Shown: piece after piece, positions 11,307 through 24,053 of the stretch
Numbering within the stretch: position 1 is the first letter of the stretch
How the letters are laid out: each line of letters begins with the position of its first letter
Assembly (NCBI GenBank): GCA_947846985.1
Contig: CANTUZ010000005.1
Coordinates: 49,565,389 to 49,629,388 of the forward strand
DNA length: 64,000 nucleotides
Direction: 5' to 3'
From: Fratercula arctica
Lineage: Eukaryota > Chordata > Aves > Charadriiformes > Alcidae
Translations under genes and position numbers: made by a program
The notes under the pieces: generated by a model
Seen by the model: the letters and a program-made list of their open reading frames with translations, nothing else
Databases searched by the model: none
What the model was told of the DNA's origin: nothing

Positions 11307-11331
11307 GGGGGGGGGGTGGGGAGGTGGGAGG
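11307..11331 (+). repeat. G-rich run, predicted G-quadruplex
   Basis: G10, T, G4, A, G2, T, G3, A, G2 meets the usual rule of four runs of at least three G with short loops. It lies 140 bases after the exon-like block. Folding is a prediction. Confidence 0.6.
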
Positions 11332-12342
11332 AGAGCTTAGGGAAAAATGGAGATATGGCTTTTGAAGTGCCCAAAGGACAAAATCTTGTTGTGAAAGAAG
11401 GAAGATCATAAAGAATGAGGCAGCTCAGGTATGCACCGTTCCACTGTCAGATTATTGAAATTAATGTCTGTGTCACTGTTTACGTCACTGCAACATGTCT
11501 TCTGGCACCTCTGGCAATTTCCCTCTCGACTGAGGATCATTTTTCATCTTCATGATGCACCAGGAATCTTTTATCACTGCTGTGAAGTGCTGTATGTGTA
11601 TTCATAGCTTGGCTTCGAAGGAGAGGATTTTACAATAGGTTAAGAGCTCAGACAGCCATAATTTCCCTTTTGGCAATGCTCTGTTTGATCCACTTTCACA
11701 GATCAAATAAATACACTGGAGGTCAAGGGAAGTGGTGAGTGTAACAAACTCAAACACCGACTGACACAGCCTAAAACCCTCCCATGCTAGTTAAATCTTG
11801 TATTCACACAATGCTGCCACTGGTTCCTTGTTTAAAAACAAAAATGCCTTCAAGTTTCTGCCAACAACTGAAGCTGTCCAATTTGTATTTAATCAGTTAT
11901 TTGTCACTGTCTGGCATATTTTGCCTGAATGGTTATTATACATTTATTTGTCTTCGTTTCCCTCCCATGTTTTGCTGAAGCAACAATAGCATGGAGACAT
12001 TTGCCTTGCAGAAAAAGAATCTCAGTGAATCGTTCAAACCTGTTTCCTTGGCTTTGTCATGGTAAATTTGTATGACTGTGTGGGAAGTAAAATAGACTGG
12101 TCACTTGCTGTATCTTCCTCTTCTGTTGCTTCCCAATGGCTTGTTACGGTCTCACATTGCTTCCTCTGAGAAACACAAACAGTTGTATGATATTTAGTCC
12201 TTTAACAATCAGAACAGAGAGTGAAATGTAAAATTGATGTAAAATAGCCTCTGTTTAAAAATATTCCGCTGCTGTTGCGTTGTGAATAAATTGTTCTTTT
12301 TAAGGCCTAACTGATTTTAAATTTTAGGAAGAAGAATATGAA

Positions 12343-12380
12343 TGGGTTTTGGTGTGTGGTTTTTTTTTTATTTTTTTATT
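12343..12380 (+). repeat. G-interrupted T tract
   Basis: GGGTTTTGGTGTGTGG leads into T10, A, T7, of the same style as the tract at 10789. Confidence 0.7.
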
Positions 12381-13042
12381 TGGAGACTGCAAAGCTTGTA
12401 GAACTTTATATTTATTTTTAAAATCTAGTACACTGGGCACTGTAGAGTTACTATAAAGCCAGACACTCAGTAAAGCAGAATGATTATGAAGTGAATTTCT
12501 CATCTCAAAGAAAACTGCTTTCCAGTCATCCAGGGCTGTGGTCAACACATCCTCATTTCAAGAACGAGTTAAATACTTGGAACAACTGTCTGCAGGTCTT
12601 CCTCTACATGTGGCAGAGAGAGGCTGTTCTGTCAGTAATTCCTATTAAATCTCAAGTTTATTATGAATTGTGCTGTTAGTACAGTGCTTCCTATGTATCT
12701 ACTGCAGTGTGACTTTTTGGAAAATTGGAAAGTATTCAGAAACGGCTCACTTGGTTGCTTCTAAAATTCGCAACCACCTGCACATCTTAAAGACAGATCT
12801 GGATTCAAACTGCTGAAGAACAGTCGGTTTCCCATGGGCTGTGTCATATCAATGTTCTAGTGGAAAGGCCCCACAGCATTTAGAGACACTGGAAGGCAGC
12901 AGATAGGGAGCTCAAAATGTTTTAAGAAAATGCCGGTCTACTTTCAGCAAAATAAGAAATTTGTGAATGGCTGACTTTTTCCAAACCCTTGCCAAAGCAA
13001 TGAACAGAGCTCAATATAGAGACAAGATTTTATGGGGGTGTC

Positions 13043-13061
13043 TTTTTTTTTTTTTTTTTTT
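13043..13061 (+). repeat. T19 homopolymer
   Basis: Nineteen consecutive T without the G-interrupted leader. Confidence 0.9.
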
Positions 13062-16000
13062 GATAGCTATGGATGTGAAAGCTGATGATATTTTGTGCAG
13101 AAAGAGAATCTTATGTCTAATGCCACTGTGAAGTCTTTGTGAAGTTTGGAGAAAGACATAGTAGTAACTTTTGGAAGAGGAATGTTAACAGTAGTCATCT
13201 TGCACAATATTTTTAGTCTTAAGCTCTAGTACTTCAGTGGTTTTTCACAACTCGTGAAAGCTGATGTAAATGCAGGGTTGCAACTTCTGTGGCTCGTGTG
13301 AACCCCATAACATTCTGCAGACCTTTAATTGCCTGAAGAACTGGAGTAAAAACATCACTCGTTAACTTGACAATAGAGACTTGCTTTGTTTTGGTCAAGA
13401 TGTGTGGCTTCCTTTAGCCTTTCCACATATAAGGTTATCAACACGTCTAAACAAGTGGGCTTTTCAAGGAAGAGGAGGACAGTGTATTTCCACCAGTTAC
13501 TGCTTGCCTGTGTTGTTCTGTTTGACCCAGTTTAGAGATGGAAATCTGCCTTTTGTATTTGGCAATATATACTTTGAAGCTCAGCCATTATGGCTAGTGT
13601 TGGAGTAGACATAACAACTTTTTGGATGCTAATAGAGAGCTCCTTTGTTTAATTGTCTCTGATACTTCACTCTTACTTGCCTAGTGGGATGCTTTAAAAG
13701 GAGCATCGTTCTTCTGCATAGTTTGTGTCAAACAGTGAAGGTTTGCTTGATGTAAAAATTATTCACTATCTGTCAGCCATCTGTTGCAGTCTTTGAATGC
13801 TGTATCTGATCAGTGGAGCCCCTCAAATTTTTGAGGGAAAAAACCTTGAGTGAGAAAATGGCATTAAAGTTTTATGTCACCTTCTTTTTGCTCAATAAAC
13901 AATAGTGAAGTATACAAAGGATTAATAGATCCTTCCAGCAGAGCCTTAGCTATATTATCTAGAGGAATTTTGTCTGCTAAAATATGAGCCATACAGTACC
14001 TCTGCAGGTATAAATTATTTCGCTTTTCTTCTTGAAGGATAGGCTGTCACCCTAAAGGCAATTTTTCTTTTTCATTTACAATGTACTATAATTTTCTTGT
14101 GCTTGTTCCAGTACTCGCCCCCATATGCAGCATGTTACTTCTCTATGTACATTAACATTGGTACCTTAACAAAGAATCTAATATGTGCTTTTGTGTAGAC
14201 AACTGAATGCTGGTATTGCGTAGAGCTGACCAACAGAAAATCTAAGACACAGCTACTTAGAACAAAGCCAAAGCTTACCGTGAAATATTTGTGCCTTTCT
14301 CTTGCTCTCCATGTGGGATTAGGGTATTGCTGTAGAGTGTGGGAGCTTCAGATTCAGGTCCCCGTTTTGCTTTCTGCAGAGTGACTTGGCAAATGAAATC
14401 TCCTGGCCTTAATGAGGCAATGCAAGGACCCCAACCGGAACATTGGGCCACGCATCTCACAGGTGGCCTCTTGCTGAGATGACTGTACCTCTGTGTTTTC
14501 CATTCTCCAACAATCAGAATTGCTTACCAAAGTTTATTTAATATCTCTCAAATGTAATTGGGTCTGAAATTGCAGGAGGTCAGAGTGCATATTGAAATTT
14601 TCTTTTCCTGCTTTTAGGCGTCACAAAAATAATATAAAAAGCTTCACTTCTGCTGTTTCCCTTCTGACACTTTGAGAAAGAAATTTACTTCTGTGTATGG
14701 TCAATTTAATCCCACTTGAGCACTGTCAGTGTGTGTATGTCTGAGCACATGTTTGCAGGGCTTTCTTCTGATCAAGACCTAAGTGAGCCTAATGTAGGCT
14801 TGATGCTGACTTGCTCCACAGGATCCTGTTTCACTGCATTTAAAACTCAAAGTGCATAGAAGTTTCAGTCAAGTTAGATAAAGCTACATGAACCTCAAAA
14901 TAGCATCTGTGTTTGTGGCATTTTATATCCTAATCAGAAGCTGGAAAGGCATTGCTTTTTTGGACCGCTGTCTATTCCTTCAGTATGCTGAAGAATTTGA
15001 AGCTTGTTGCTCAAACCAAATCTTGGAGCAAGAACTGCTATGGCATCAGTCTTGTCTATCGTACACCAGCTCATTGTTTTTGTCAGGTCTTCATAGCACC
15101 TCTAGGTTGCTTTAGTCCATGGATTTACAAAGCCTCTGAGGTGTTAAGTGTTGAAAGTATTGGTTAAAGCTTCTATGGACAATTTCATATTATTTTCTAT
15201 TCCTACTTTTGTAAAGATTTCTGTTCTTACTGTTTTCTATCCCTTAATATTTTTTTTTGTTGGTGTGATTCCTTATCTCTAAATATTAAAAGATGACTTT
15301 TGTGTACAGATGAATTTATGCACTTAAGATCAGCAAAGTGCGTAGAAGTTTCCTTTAGTAAAACAGAAAAACAAAGCACAATTTCTTTGTTACTCAGAAA
15401 GCACTGTTATATTTGCTGACTGCTATCACCTTTTGTAAACCTTTGGGGAATGTAAAGAAGCTGTTGCATTAATTCAACATGATCCTAATCAACCAGTGTG
15501 GTCTGTGTCAAGAAAAATGTTTTAGCAAGTCCATTATGATGTTTCTATCAGAGTCAATAGACTAAAGAAAACAGAATTGGGGGTTATACTTTGGACTAAG
15601 CTTCTTTGCAGTATATTTTCTGTAAAGGCTTACTAGGGGAAGTAAATTACTTGCATATTGAAGGATAAGATTGTTGGTTAGAAGCTGGTTGAGAGACAGA
15701 ATAATGTTTGGAATTGGAGAACTAGAGAAAATCAAGAGATTTATATGTATGGTTTTTTTTCCATTCTGTGTGTTGTGGCTATGTTTGTTTTTGTGGGCTT
15801 TTAAAGCAATCACTAGAAGCACTACAAGAGGATGAAATAACTTTGATATTAAAACACAAGAAACTGCAACGGGATTTGATGGAAGGAAGTACATTTCTTT
15901 AAAGAAAAACTTTATCCCCAAGTGCACTGACTTTTGTATTGATGATAGGACTATGAGCAAGCTGTGATATACCAATTTTTGTGATTTCAAATATGTGCCA

Positions 16001-16230
16001 ACTGCATGCCATTGGATTTAGGAAGATATTCTCCTCATTGAGCCAGTGTTACTTAGTTATCATTAAATGGAAATGTGTATGAGGGAGGCAATGTTATAAT
16101 TTTACTGTGATTGCCCAGCTCCTCTGCGGACGTGCTGGCAACAAAGCTGTTCGTTTTGGCAAGTGACAGTTGGTGTCAGTTACACCTCGTTTAAATCTGA
16201 CACTGCTGCTGTCCCCTCCCCTGCCCTGTT

Positions 16231-16406
16231 CACTGGCACAGGTTGCCCAGAGAAGTTGTAGATACCCCATCCCTGGAGGTGTTCAAGACTAGGCTGGATG
16301 GGGCTTTAAGCAACCTGGTCTAGTGGGAGGTGTCCCTGCCCATGGCAGGGGGGTTGGAATTAGATAATCTTCAAGGTCCCTTCCAACCCAAACCATTCTA
16401 TGATTA
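16231..16406 (+). mobile_element. CR1 LINE, 5'-truncated 3' end
   Basis: The copy starts at CACTGGCACAGGTTGCCCAG and runs through CCCCATCCCTGGAGGTGTTC and GTGTCCCTGCCCATGGCAGG to the tail CCTTCCAACCC and ATTCTATGATTA. These are the diagnostic last 180 or so bases of avian CR1, covering the end of ORF2 and the short 3' UTR. CR1 copies are normally 5'-truncated and end in an 8-base repeat rather than poly(A), as here. Of the same tail type as the copies at 41679 and 48211. It carries no intact protein. Confidence 0.95.
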
Positions 16407-17291
16407 TATAATTTCCTTACAAAGACAGGGAAGTGTGGCATTAACCTTTTAACTGAAATGTCTTTCAGGCAGGGTGCTGTTTTTATTAAGAAATGTGAGA
16501 CCGCTGGCTTGTTTTCGCTGTTCGGTCATGGGACACCTTCAGCTCTGCAGCCCACCTCTGCTTTAATCTGAAGGCCTTGCTGCTCTGGGATAAGGTTGAT
16601 CCTGGGTCAGTAGCCACGTCTTGCACATTGGTAGTTTGGTGGTTTTTGCCTGTGTTGCATATATGAGTTTTCTCTAACATTATTTGGCTGGTCTGTATTT
16701 TTTATTTGTTTTGTCATGACGTGACAAAAAGGACCATCTTGTACATAAAATATTGAAGAACACATACAAAACATACCAAAGAGAGCCTACTGGAATATGT
16801 TAGAACTGCAGTGTTCTCTAAAAGATTATAAAGTGAAAAGACAGGCTCCTGAAATGTGTTACTTTTGCAGTCTTAAAATATGCATAAATTATGGCTTCAA
16901 TTCCTTTTCAGGCATTGGTGACACAAGTCCTATGGTTTATGATATGAGTGGCCTAAGGCAACAGAATTAAAGCAATATTCATTATTCCTCATAATGAATT
17001 TAGCGCACAATAGGAGCGTGTACTTGTTTGCTAGGACTGCAGTCTTCAGGGTACTGGGTAACTATGCACTAAGGAATTCTATGAATTTCAGCTGTGTGCA
17101 TTGTAGGTGTTGAAATGACTGAGAATGGACTGTGTCAGCAGTATAAATCTGTGATAACATTTTCTTGAATAAGAAATGTGAGAATATTTACTTATTTGCT
17201 TTCCAGTGTTAGCAGTATGCTTTCAGCCAGTTATTTAATGTCATGGGGTTTTTTTGCCAGTAGCAGAAGTTGATTTCACTAATGGGTAGGG

Positions 17292-17315
17292 TGGCTGTTA
17301 CGTTGGCTGTTACGT
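17292..17315. repeat. 12-bp perfect tandem duplication
   Basis: TGGCTGTTACGT occurs twice back to back (17292-17303 and 17304-17315) with no differences. Confidence 0.85.
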
Positions 17316-18059
17316 CTTTGTATACACCTGTATCCTTGTGACTCTTTTAGAGAAAATATTCTTATTTGTCTCTCGGTATTTTTTCCTTCTTTCTCTTTGG
17401 AGAAAAGTTAGTTGTGCTGAAAATGTTGAAAATCCTGAATCTTGAATTCTTTGCTCTTTTTGCAGAAGCTGATCTGCGAAAGTGAGAGCAGCTCGAGCTT
17501 CTGAATTAACCTGGTTTATCTATGTATTGTCCTGGAGAGGCTCTCTGGGACTTAATTAATTAGCTCAGTGGTGGGATGGAAAGATACGGTACACTTCTCT
17601 GTTAAGTCTGCTGATTGTGATAGTAGATCTTTGCATAGGAACCGGTTTTATTTAGTCTTACTTTGTTTAGTACTTTTAGCACTGGGCACAAACTACATAG
17701 AGGGAAAGCACTAGGCAGTCTTAAGAAAAAGTCATCAGAATGGATTATGTTTGCAAGAAGTCTCTCACTTTCATTAGAATAAGCAATGTCTTTGATCTCC
17801 CCTTCTCCCCTGATTATTTTTTTTCTGCTTATGGGAGAATATTCCTTGCCCAAAGAAATTTTGTAAAGCTGATTTAATAATTGTAGTAGAGATGTGCTAA
17901 TTGTTAGATTCTTTTGAAATATTTTGGTAACTTACACCTTGCTTTTCTTAGGATGTGTTGATATTTGCATGTCAAACATTATAACGGCATGTTACAGTTT
18001 GTTCTGCACCCATGGGTGCTGTATCTTTTTTTTTTTTTGTTGTTGTTGTCCAATGATTA

Positions 18060-18117
18060 ACATACATCTATAGCAAATAAAGGATGTCACATACATCTAT
18101 AGCAAATAAAGGATTTC
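18060..18117. repeat. 29-bp tandem duplication, two copies
   Basis: Copies at 18060-18088 and 18089-18117 begin ACATACATCTATAGCAAATA and differ at a single base near the end (GGATGTC against GGATTTC). The near identity points to a recent event, and copy number may vary between individuals. Confidence 0.9.
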
Positions 18118-20833
18118 AGGCTGTCTTTGGTACTTTTGTACATGGATACTGCCAGTTTCAGTAATTCAGTACTATGGAAATAGGTTTAAACCACACACAT
18201 AGGTGCCAACCCAAAGAAAAACCCAGAACTGGGAAAGAATGTGAATGTACAGTGCAAAACAAAACTGCTTTATATAGAAAGGAATTGTATCCAGGACTGC
18301 TATAACCCTTTCTCCTTCTTTGCCACTGTATTACTTTTTCTACCATAACTGTCAAGTGTTTTCTATTACCTCTGACTATTTAGAAGGGATTTTCACTTTA
18401 TTTTACTCACAGCTGGGCAGGACTGGGAAATTCAGAGGGAACACAAAAGATCAGAGTACTGAAGGAGGTCTGATGGAAGATGAGATTTTCCTACATGTTG
18501 CTTTGTTTTCTGTGGAGAAAATCATATTGGGCAATTTACGTGTACAGCCTTGGGGAATCTAAAAATGGAAACTCTTTATAGCTCCCTAATAACATGTTTA
18601 GAAAATGCAGTTTCAAAATACTTCAGTTCTTGGGCACATAGAAAAGTAAGCAAGCTCCACTCCTTATTATTGCTGCACATTTGCATAACTCAGTAGTGCA
18701 TGAGCCTACACTGGAGTGTTGCTGGGTATGAATATAATGTAAGATATGACACTTATCTATGCTAACTTTTAAAATACATTTTAGCTGACTAAAGTATGTC
18801 AGGCATTATCACAATTAGAGATGTTCACAATAATGCTCAGTGTTAACTGTTGTACTATAGCAAATTAGTGTTTCCAATCAGTTGTCCCTCTGCATACATC
18901 ATTACAGCACGCGTCTGATCAGGGTTTAGCATCCTGAACAGTATTACTTCAACATGGGCAATTATTAGGGAAAAGTAATTATTTAAACTTTCCAGTGTGT
19001 GTTTGCGTACTAATTGTTTCCCTGTTGTTCCCCTGCTCCAGATATCTGTCCCTAATTTTTTATTAATTTTTGTTTTTCCTACTAAGATACTAATTCTTTG
19101 TACTTTTACTTTGTAACAGTCTCTGTGAAATTAGGCGGGTAATGTTTCATTCATAAAAAGAATCTCTCCACAGGCACTTTATCCACCCAATATTTTTGTT
19201 TACTGTACCTAAACATGCTAGAAATACACATGTTCTTTCCACTGAATGGTTTATTAAAGAGAACTGTCTGAGTAAATGCTCTGTATTGATCATTGTGAAA
19301 GATGCAGTAGTATATACAGTAATTTGAGATTTTGGATTTTTTTTTTTTTTGCTTATTGCAGTGAAAAGTTGAATAGATTCTGCATATGGTTGCATGAATA
19401 AAAAATTAGCATTGAGATTAACACAGATGAAGACAAATACTATTTACATTTAATAAATGATTGTAAATTACAGTCCATAAATAGGTTATATGAAGGTAAT
19501 GCCACAGCTTAAGAAGCAAAGATCATAGAGTAATGTAGTTATCTGGGTTTTTTTTTTTAAATGTTTCTTTAACCTCCATGAAACTGCGGCATGAAACTTA
19601 AGATTCAGTAGCCCGTATGTAGTGCCATGTTCCCTCTGTGTGTCTTTCCTTAATCATGCTGGGTTTATCTCTGAACCAAAGTGTAAGATGAACTCAAAAA
19701 AGGGATTTTTTTTTTTTAACTTATCTGGCATGCTGTCATTTTCTGTATCAACTTTGATGAAAACCAGTGTGAGTCTCTGTAGTTATGCTTATGATCATTT
19801 AGTTGAGATATTAATGTTAGAAAATAGCCATTATACAATTAGAGTTCTTCTGGGCTTTTTCTGTTTTCCTGCATTATCCTGGTACCTAACCCAAAAGGAA
19901 AGTGCAAGTATGTATGCAAGGATGTACACAAGAGTAGGATGAAACTACAATTTCTCCATGACCTTGGCCAGAAAAATTCTTAGTGGAATTTATTTACAAT
20001 GTTTGTGTCAGGACGATGACGATGTACTTGTAGCAAGTACTGAGAAGTAGCGTTCCTTCCCATTCAGGCTTCAGAGACCTCAGTCACACTCTTCAGTCAG
20101 GAAACCATGAAGGGTACACAATGAGAGGTGATGCGCGATGGGAAGTGTCTGCAGCTACCTGATGTGGGGGGCACCCTTTGCAGCAGCTGTGATTTGAAGG
20201 TCATGGTGTCAGTAATACTAATGTGTTGTTCCAGATGATATTCACAGATATTAGTGCTGGATGTGTAAATGAAAATCTCTTCCATAGTCAACTTCTGCTC
20301 CAGCTGTTGTTCAGGGAAGATAAGTTCAGCCCAAGAAATGAGATCAGTCAGTAATCCTTCCAGGTCTTGTTCAATTTCTTTGCTTAAAATATTAGGCTTA
20401 TATTAAGCTCAGGTATTAGAATTGTATATTTAACCATATGTGGCTCAATAGCTATTTCTGTGTGCTACTAAGCCATCCCGTCTGAAATACTTTCCTTAAC
20501 ACAATAACTGTGATCTGAACCTGATCAATGTACAAACCAGTGGACCCGACTGGATCTGTTGACTATCAAATGGATTTATGGTGACCTTGATTCATAAATT
20601 CCTCAGATTTTTTTATTTTTTTTTAGAGTAATGCTTGAAGTTAGTTTGCAAGGAAGAGCTCCATGGCCAACCAGCTGAGAGCAACTCATGTGAGGGGAAA
20701 TGCAGTTACTTACTAAATGTATCCTGCTTCTTTGAAGAGCATACATTTACTATCTTGCCTCCTGAAATGCCGTCACTACATTATAGAAATTAAAACTGCC
20801 GGCTTTTTGAAAGGTGCCTAAGATGATAAACAC

Positions 20834-20851
20834 CTACTGCCTCTGCAGTAG
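20834..20851. repeat. 7-bp perfect hairpin
   Basis: CTACTGC and GCAGTAG are exact complements across CTCT. Stems of this length are expected several times by chance in 64 kb. Confidence 0.5.
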
Positions 20852-23354
20852 CCTGGAAGCTGAAGGCAATACCTTCAGAAATACTTAAGGCACTTAACTA
20901 ATTGTATCAAATTGGAATAGAAATAGATCCATACTGCTTAACAACTCCATAGCAGTTGTCGTCTTGAACAAACTGTTACCTTGGGCAAGCATGGGAGGCC
21001 GTATGGATACTTCATGTTCTGTATTTACCTGCTCAGGCTAGTGTATAAATTACTGAATATGTGTTCCTTATGCTTTCTAGTTCAGGGTAAGTATATAGCC
21101 TAAATGTTCTTTTGGCAGAACCAAGTGATATTGTGGAGTTAGGTGATAAATCAAGGATTTATTGGTAGTAGATGTAGGGAATATATACTGAATTTAGTAA
21201 AAAAAATGCATGTCACTGCACATATTTCTATTAATGGAGACATTAACTTCAGAGAATTAAATTACTGAAAGCATGAAAGTCCAGATGAGGTGCTCAGTTC
21301 AGGAACTCCCGCCTCTTATATCTTTAAAGTTTCTATATATTTTATTTTAATTTTTTTTTGTGGGGAGGGCAAGAATTGCAAACTAATGTATGAATTGGAA
21401 CCTCTTGTATACATTTTTAGAGGAAAGTTGTAATGGTAAATTAAATGCAGTCTTCATACAGGCTTGGGTGTAGTGCTTTACACTGTGATACACGCAAGAC
21501 ATTTCTGAAGTAAGGAGTTCTTTTTATGGACCTTCTTACTTCCTTAGTATTTTCACCAAATCCCTTTCTATTAATGATATAGCTAATCGGAATTCCCCAT
21601 ACTTTCTTTGTTAAAATCAGATGTATCTTGCACCATCAACAACATGCTAAGCACAGCATTGACTTGTGTGCCACCAATAGTCGTAGGCAGCTCTTTTTCC
21701 ATCACCCTCCCCTGAATTTTTTTCCTCCGTGTTTTTTTTTTGTGAGTTCCATTCCCACCAGAAATATCACTGAAAGAATTACAGTTCCCAACCCCATGCC
21801 CCCCAGGTGGTTTTGCTTATGAGAAAAGTGGAGCAAGGAATGGATTGCTCTGTTTACTCCTTGTGGTTTTGTGAACTTTTGCTGCCAGTAGGCCATAGTG
21901 AGAGTTGGATTGCTAAAACTGTTGTTCAGCTTTGTTTCAATTAACTCTTTAAAATAGAATCCATTATAATTTTTCTTAAGCATTCCTTCCCATATCTGCA
22001 TGTCTCTCCTTCTCGGTCTTTCACTGGTATTAATTGAATTTTGAAGAGTAGAGAGATCAAAGGTACTAGTTAATAAGAGTTTTTATGAAAAGGAGTGGGA
22101 CGGACGTACAAGTAAACCCAGACTGAAGAAAAACTTGAGTACTGAGGGAAGTATAACATATTAGGCAGAAGAGAATCCATCACAAAATGTGTATTCGTTT
22201 ATGTATTTCTGGGAGAGGACAGTTTGATCAAAGCTTGGAATTTATTAGAGACAGGCATCCTGATATCCCGTGTTTTGTTTTCTGTGTATTGAACTGTTTT
22301 GAATCTGTAAGAGTGCTCTGTCACAGAATATTTTGTCAAATCCATTAATGTGTCAGTTCGCTTGCTTTGGTGACTTCAGTCTCCTCTGTTCACTAGTGAA
22401 GCTGTCTTATTTCCTTGATAAGCTTTTCCTGTATATTGTTGCTGTGTTCATTGTAACGGAATGCTGGAGGTAATGCTTCAAAACTGATTTTTAGACTTGC
22501 AAGAGGCAAAGTACTTGCCTTGTGACTTCCTTCCTCCCTTTGTACCCAAAGGTATCCTCCTGTTCAGTGACCCAGTGAATGAGAAAGAGAAATGAAAGGT
22601 GACTTCTGTCTTCCTGCTGCACTCTGCTGGAATGAAGGAAGCCCAGCTGCTTTCAGACAGCAAGACTGAGGAGAGAACCAGATTACACACTGAGAATAAT
22701 TAGAACAACATGGATTTAATATCATTATTGCCAGGCATTATTCTAGGCATTGCATTGCAACTGCTGTGTTTGTTGTTTCCATAAATAACACCAGGTTCAG
22801 AGCAAACGGAGACAACAAATTCAGATTTGGTTACCTAAGTTATTGCTCCTGTTCTTCACTTTTTCTATTGCTTCTTCAATATAACCTTTTTCTTTGACCT
22901 AGGTAACTTCTCGTTTGCCTCTTTGAACATAGTCAACAACAGAAATGTTGAGAATTTCCTATCTTCTTTTTTTTGATGGCTCTGAGGATCCTTTCATTGA
23001 TCTTCTTCCCTTATACTTTTCACTTGAAATTCAACAGCCTTGTAGCATGTGTGATATTGCTTTTTGAATGAGGAAAAATAAGAAACAATGGAGGAAGCAT
23101 GGGGGAGAGAAGAGAGGAAAAAGAGACTGTATGCTTATAAAAAACCGGAGATGATGTTAGTGGCCCCAGTAATTCTGAAGGTCAGCTCTGTATAAATGTA
23201 AAATTCCAGCTTTTGTGAGATGTAATGAGTGAAAAATTTGGAGGACTGATCTGTGGCATTCACTGATAAGCCATAGGGCTTTACACTGAGTAGTGCAGGT
23301 ACCTTCTGGAAAACAGAATAATGGACATTAAGCTGTGTAATGAAGAAGTCCAGA

Positions 23355-23950
23355 ATGGAAAACTGGGACATGGGAGTCCTGACGGACAACAGGATGACCA
23401 TGAGCCAGCAGTGTGCCCTTGTGGCCAAGAAGGCGAATGGCATCCTGGGGTGCATCAGGAAGAGTGTGGCCAGCAGGTCGAGGGAGGTCATCCTCCCCCT
23501 CTACTCTGCCCTGGTGAGGCCACATCTGGAGTACTGTGTCCAGTTCTGGGCTCCCCGGTTCAAGAAGGACAGGGAACTGCTGGAGAGGGTGCAGCAAAGG
23601 GCTACAAAGATGATTAGGGGACTGGAACATCTCTCTTATGAAGAAAGGCTGAGGGACTTGGGTCTCTTCAGTCTGGAAAAAAGATGACTGAGGGGGAATC
23701 TTATCAATGCTTATAAATACTTAAAGGGTGGGTGTCAGGAGGATGGGGCCAGGCTCTTTTCAGTGGTGCCTGGCAACAGGACAAGAGGTAGTGGGCACAA
23801 ACTTGAGCATAGGAAGTTCCATCTCAACATGAGGAGGAACTTCTTTGAGTGTGGCAGAGAACTGGAACAGGCTGCCCAGAGAGGTGATGGAGTCGCTGAC
23901 TCTGGAGACATTCAAAACCCGCCTGGACGTGTTCCTGTGCAACCTGCTCT
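23355..23950 (+). pseudogene. CR1 ORF2 C-terminal fragment, broken
   Basis: Translation in the frame of 23340-23687 gives the region just C-terminal to the reverse transcriptase core of CR1-type non-LTR elements, including the conserved [17 protein letters not shown]. An in-frame TGA stands at 23685-23687 where the family has an arginine codon. The frame then continues with [15 protein letters not shown] before a small deletion near 23845 ([10 protein letters not shown] in place of the expected tryptophan-bearing motif) shifts it. The upstream endonuclease and catalytic reverse transcriptase domains are absent. With one stop and one shift it cannot make a functional protein. Confidence 0.9.
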
Positions 23951-24032
23951 AGGTGACCCTGCTCTGACAGGGGGGTTGGACTAGGTGATCTCTGAAGGTC
24001 TCTTCCAACCCTATCATTCTGTGATTCTGTGA
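23355..24032 (+). mobile_element. CR1 LINE, longest copy in the window (about 680 bp)
   Basis: The element enters within ORF2 and runs to the CR1 tail (TCTTCCAACC, then ATTCTGTGATTCTGTG). The 3' part contains ACATTCAAAACCCGCCTGGA and GTGTTCCTGTGCAACCTGC, shared almost exactly with the copy at 26023, so both belong to one subfamily. The 5' end is truncated, as is typical of LINE integration. A G11 run (24043-24053) lies just beyond the tail. Confidence 0.96.
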
Positions 24033-24042
24033 CATAGCTTTT

Positions 24043-24053
24043 GGGGGGGGGGG
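24043..24053 (+). repeat. G11 homopolymer after CR1
   Basis: Eleven consecutive G, ten bases past the CR1 tail. Such runs are prone to length errors in assemblies. Confidence 0.85.

Larger units (their letters stand above)
11168..16230. other. Gene-free interval
   Basis: No supported gene. It contains the G-rich run at 11307-11331, a T-rich tract at 12343-12380 and T19 at 13043-13061. The 142-codon - strand frame at 15562-15990 is Leu/Ser/Asn/Lys-rich as expected from AT-rich DNA and is not credible. An inverted TGACA/TGTCA pair lies just before the CR1 copy (16164-16178). Confidence 0.6.
16407..23339. other. Gene-free interval
   Basis: No supported gene. It holds two tandem duplications (17292 and 18060), T13 (18026-18038), T14 (19337-19350), T12 (19706-19717) and a small hairpin at 20834-20851. 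An acceptor-like TTTGCTCTTTTTGCAG ends at 17465 and is followed by CTTAATTAATTAG at about 17550, but no donor or open frame supports an exon. Confidence 0.6.

Noticed and set aside
15562..15990. 142-codon - strand open frame
   Set aside because: Composition follows AT-rich DNA (Leu, Ser, Lys, Asn, Ile), no known domain, no promoter or splice context.
17451..17560. Acceptor-like TTTGCTCTTTTTGCAG suggesting an exon
   Set aside because: No donor, no sustained open frame and no conserved peptide follow it.
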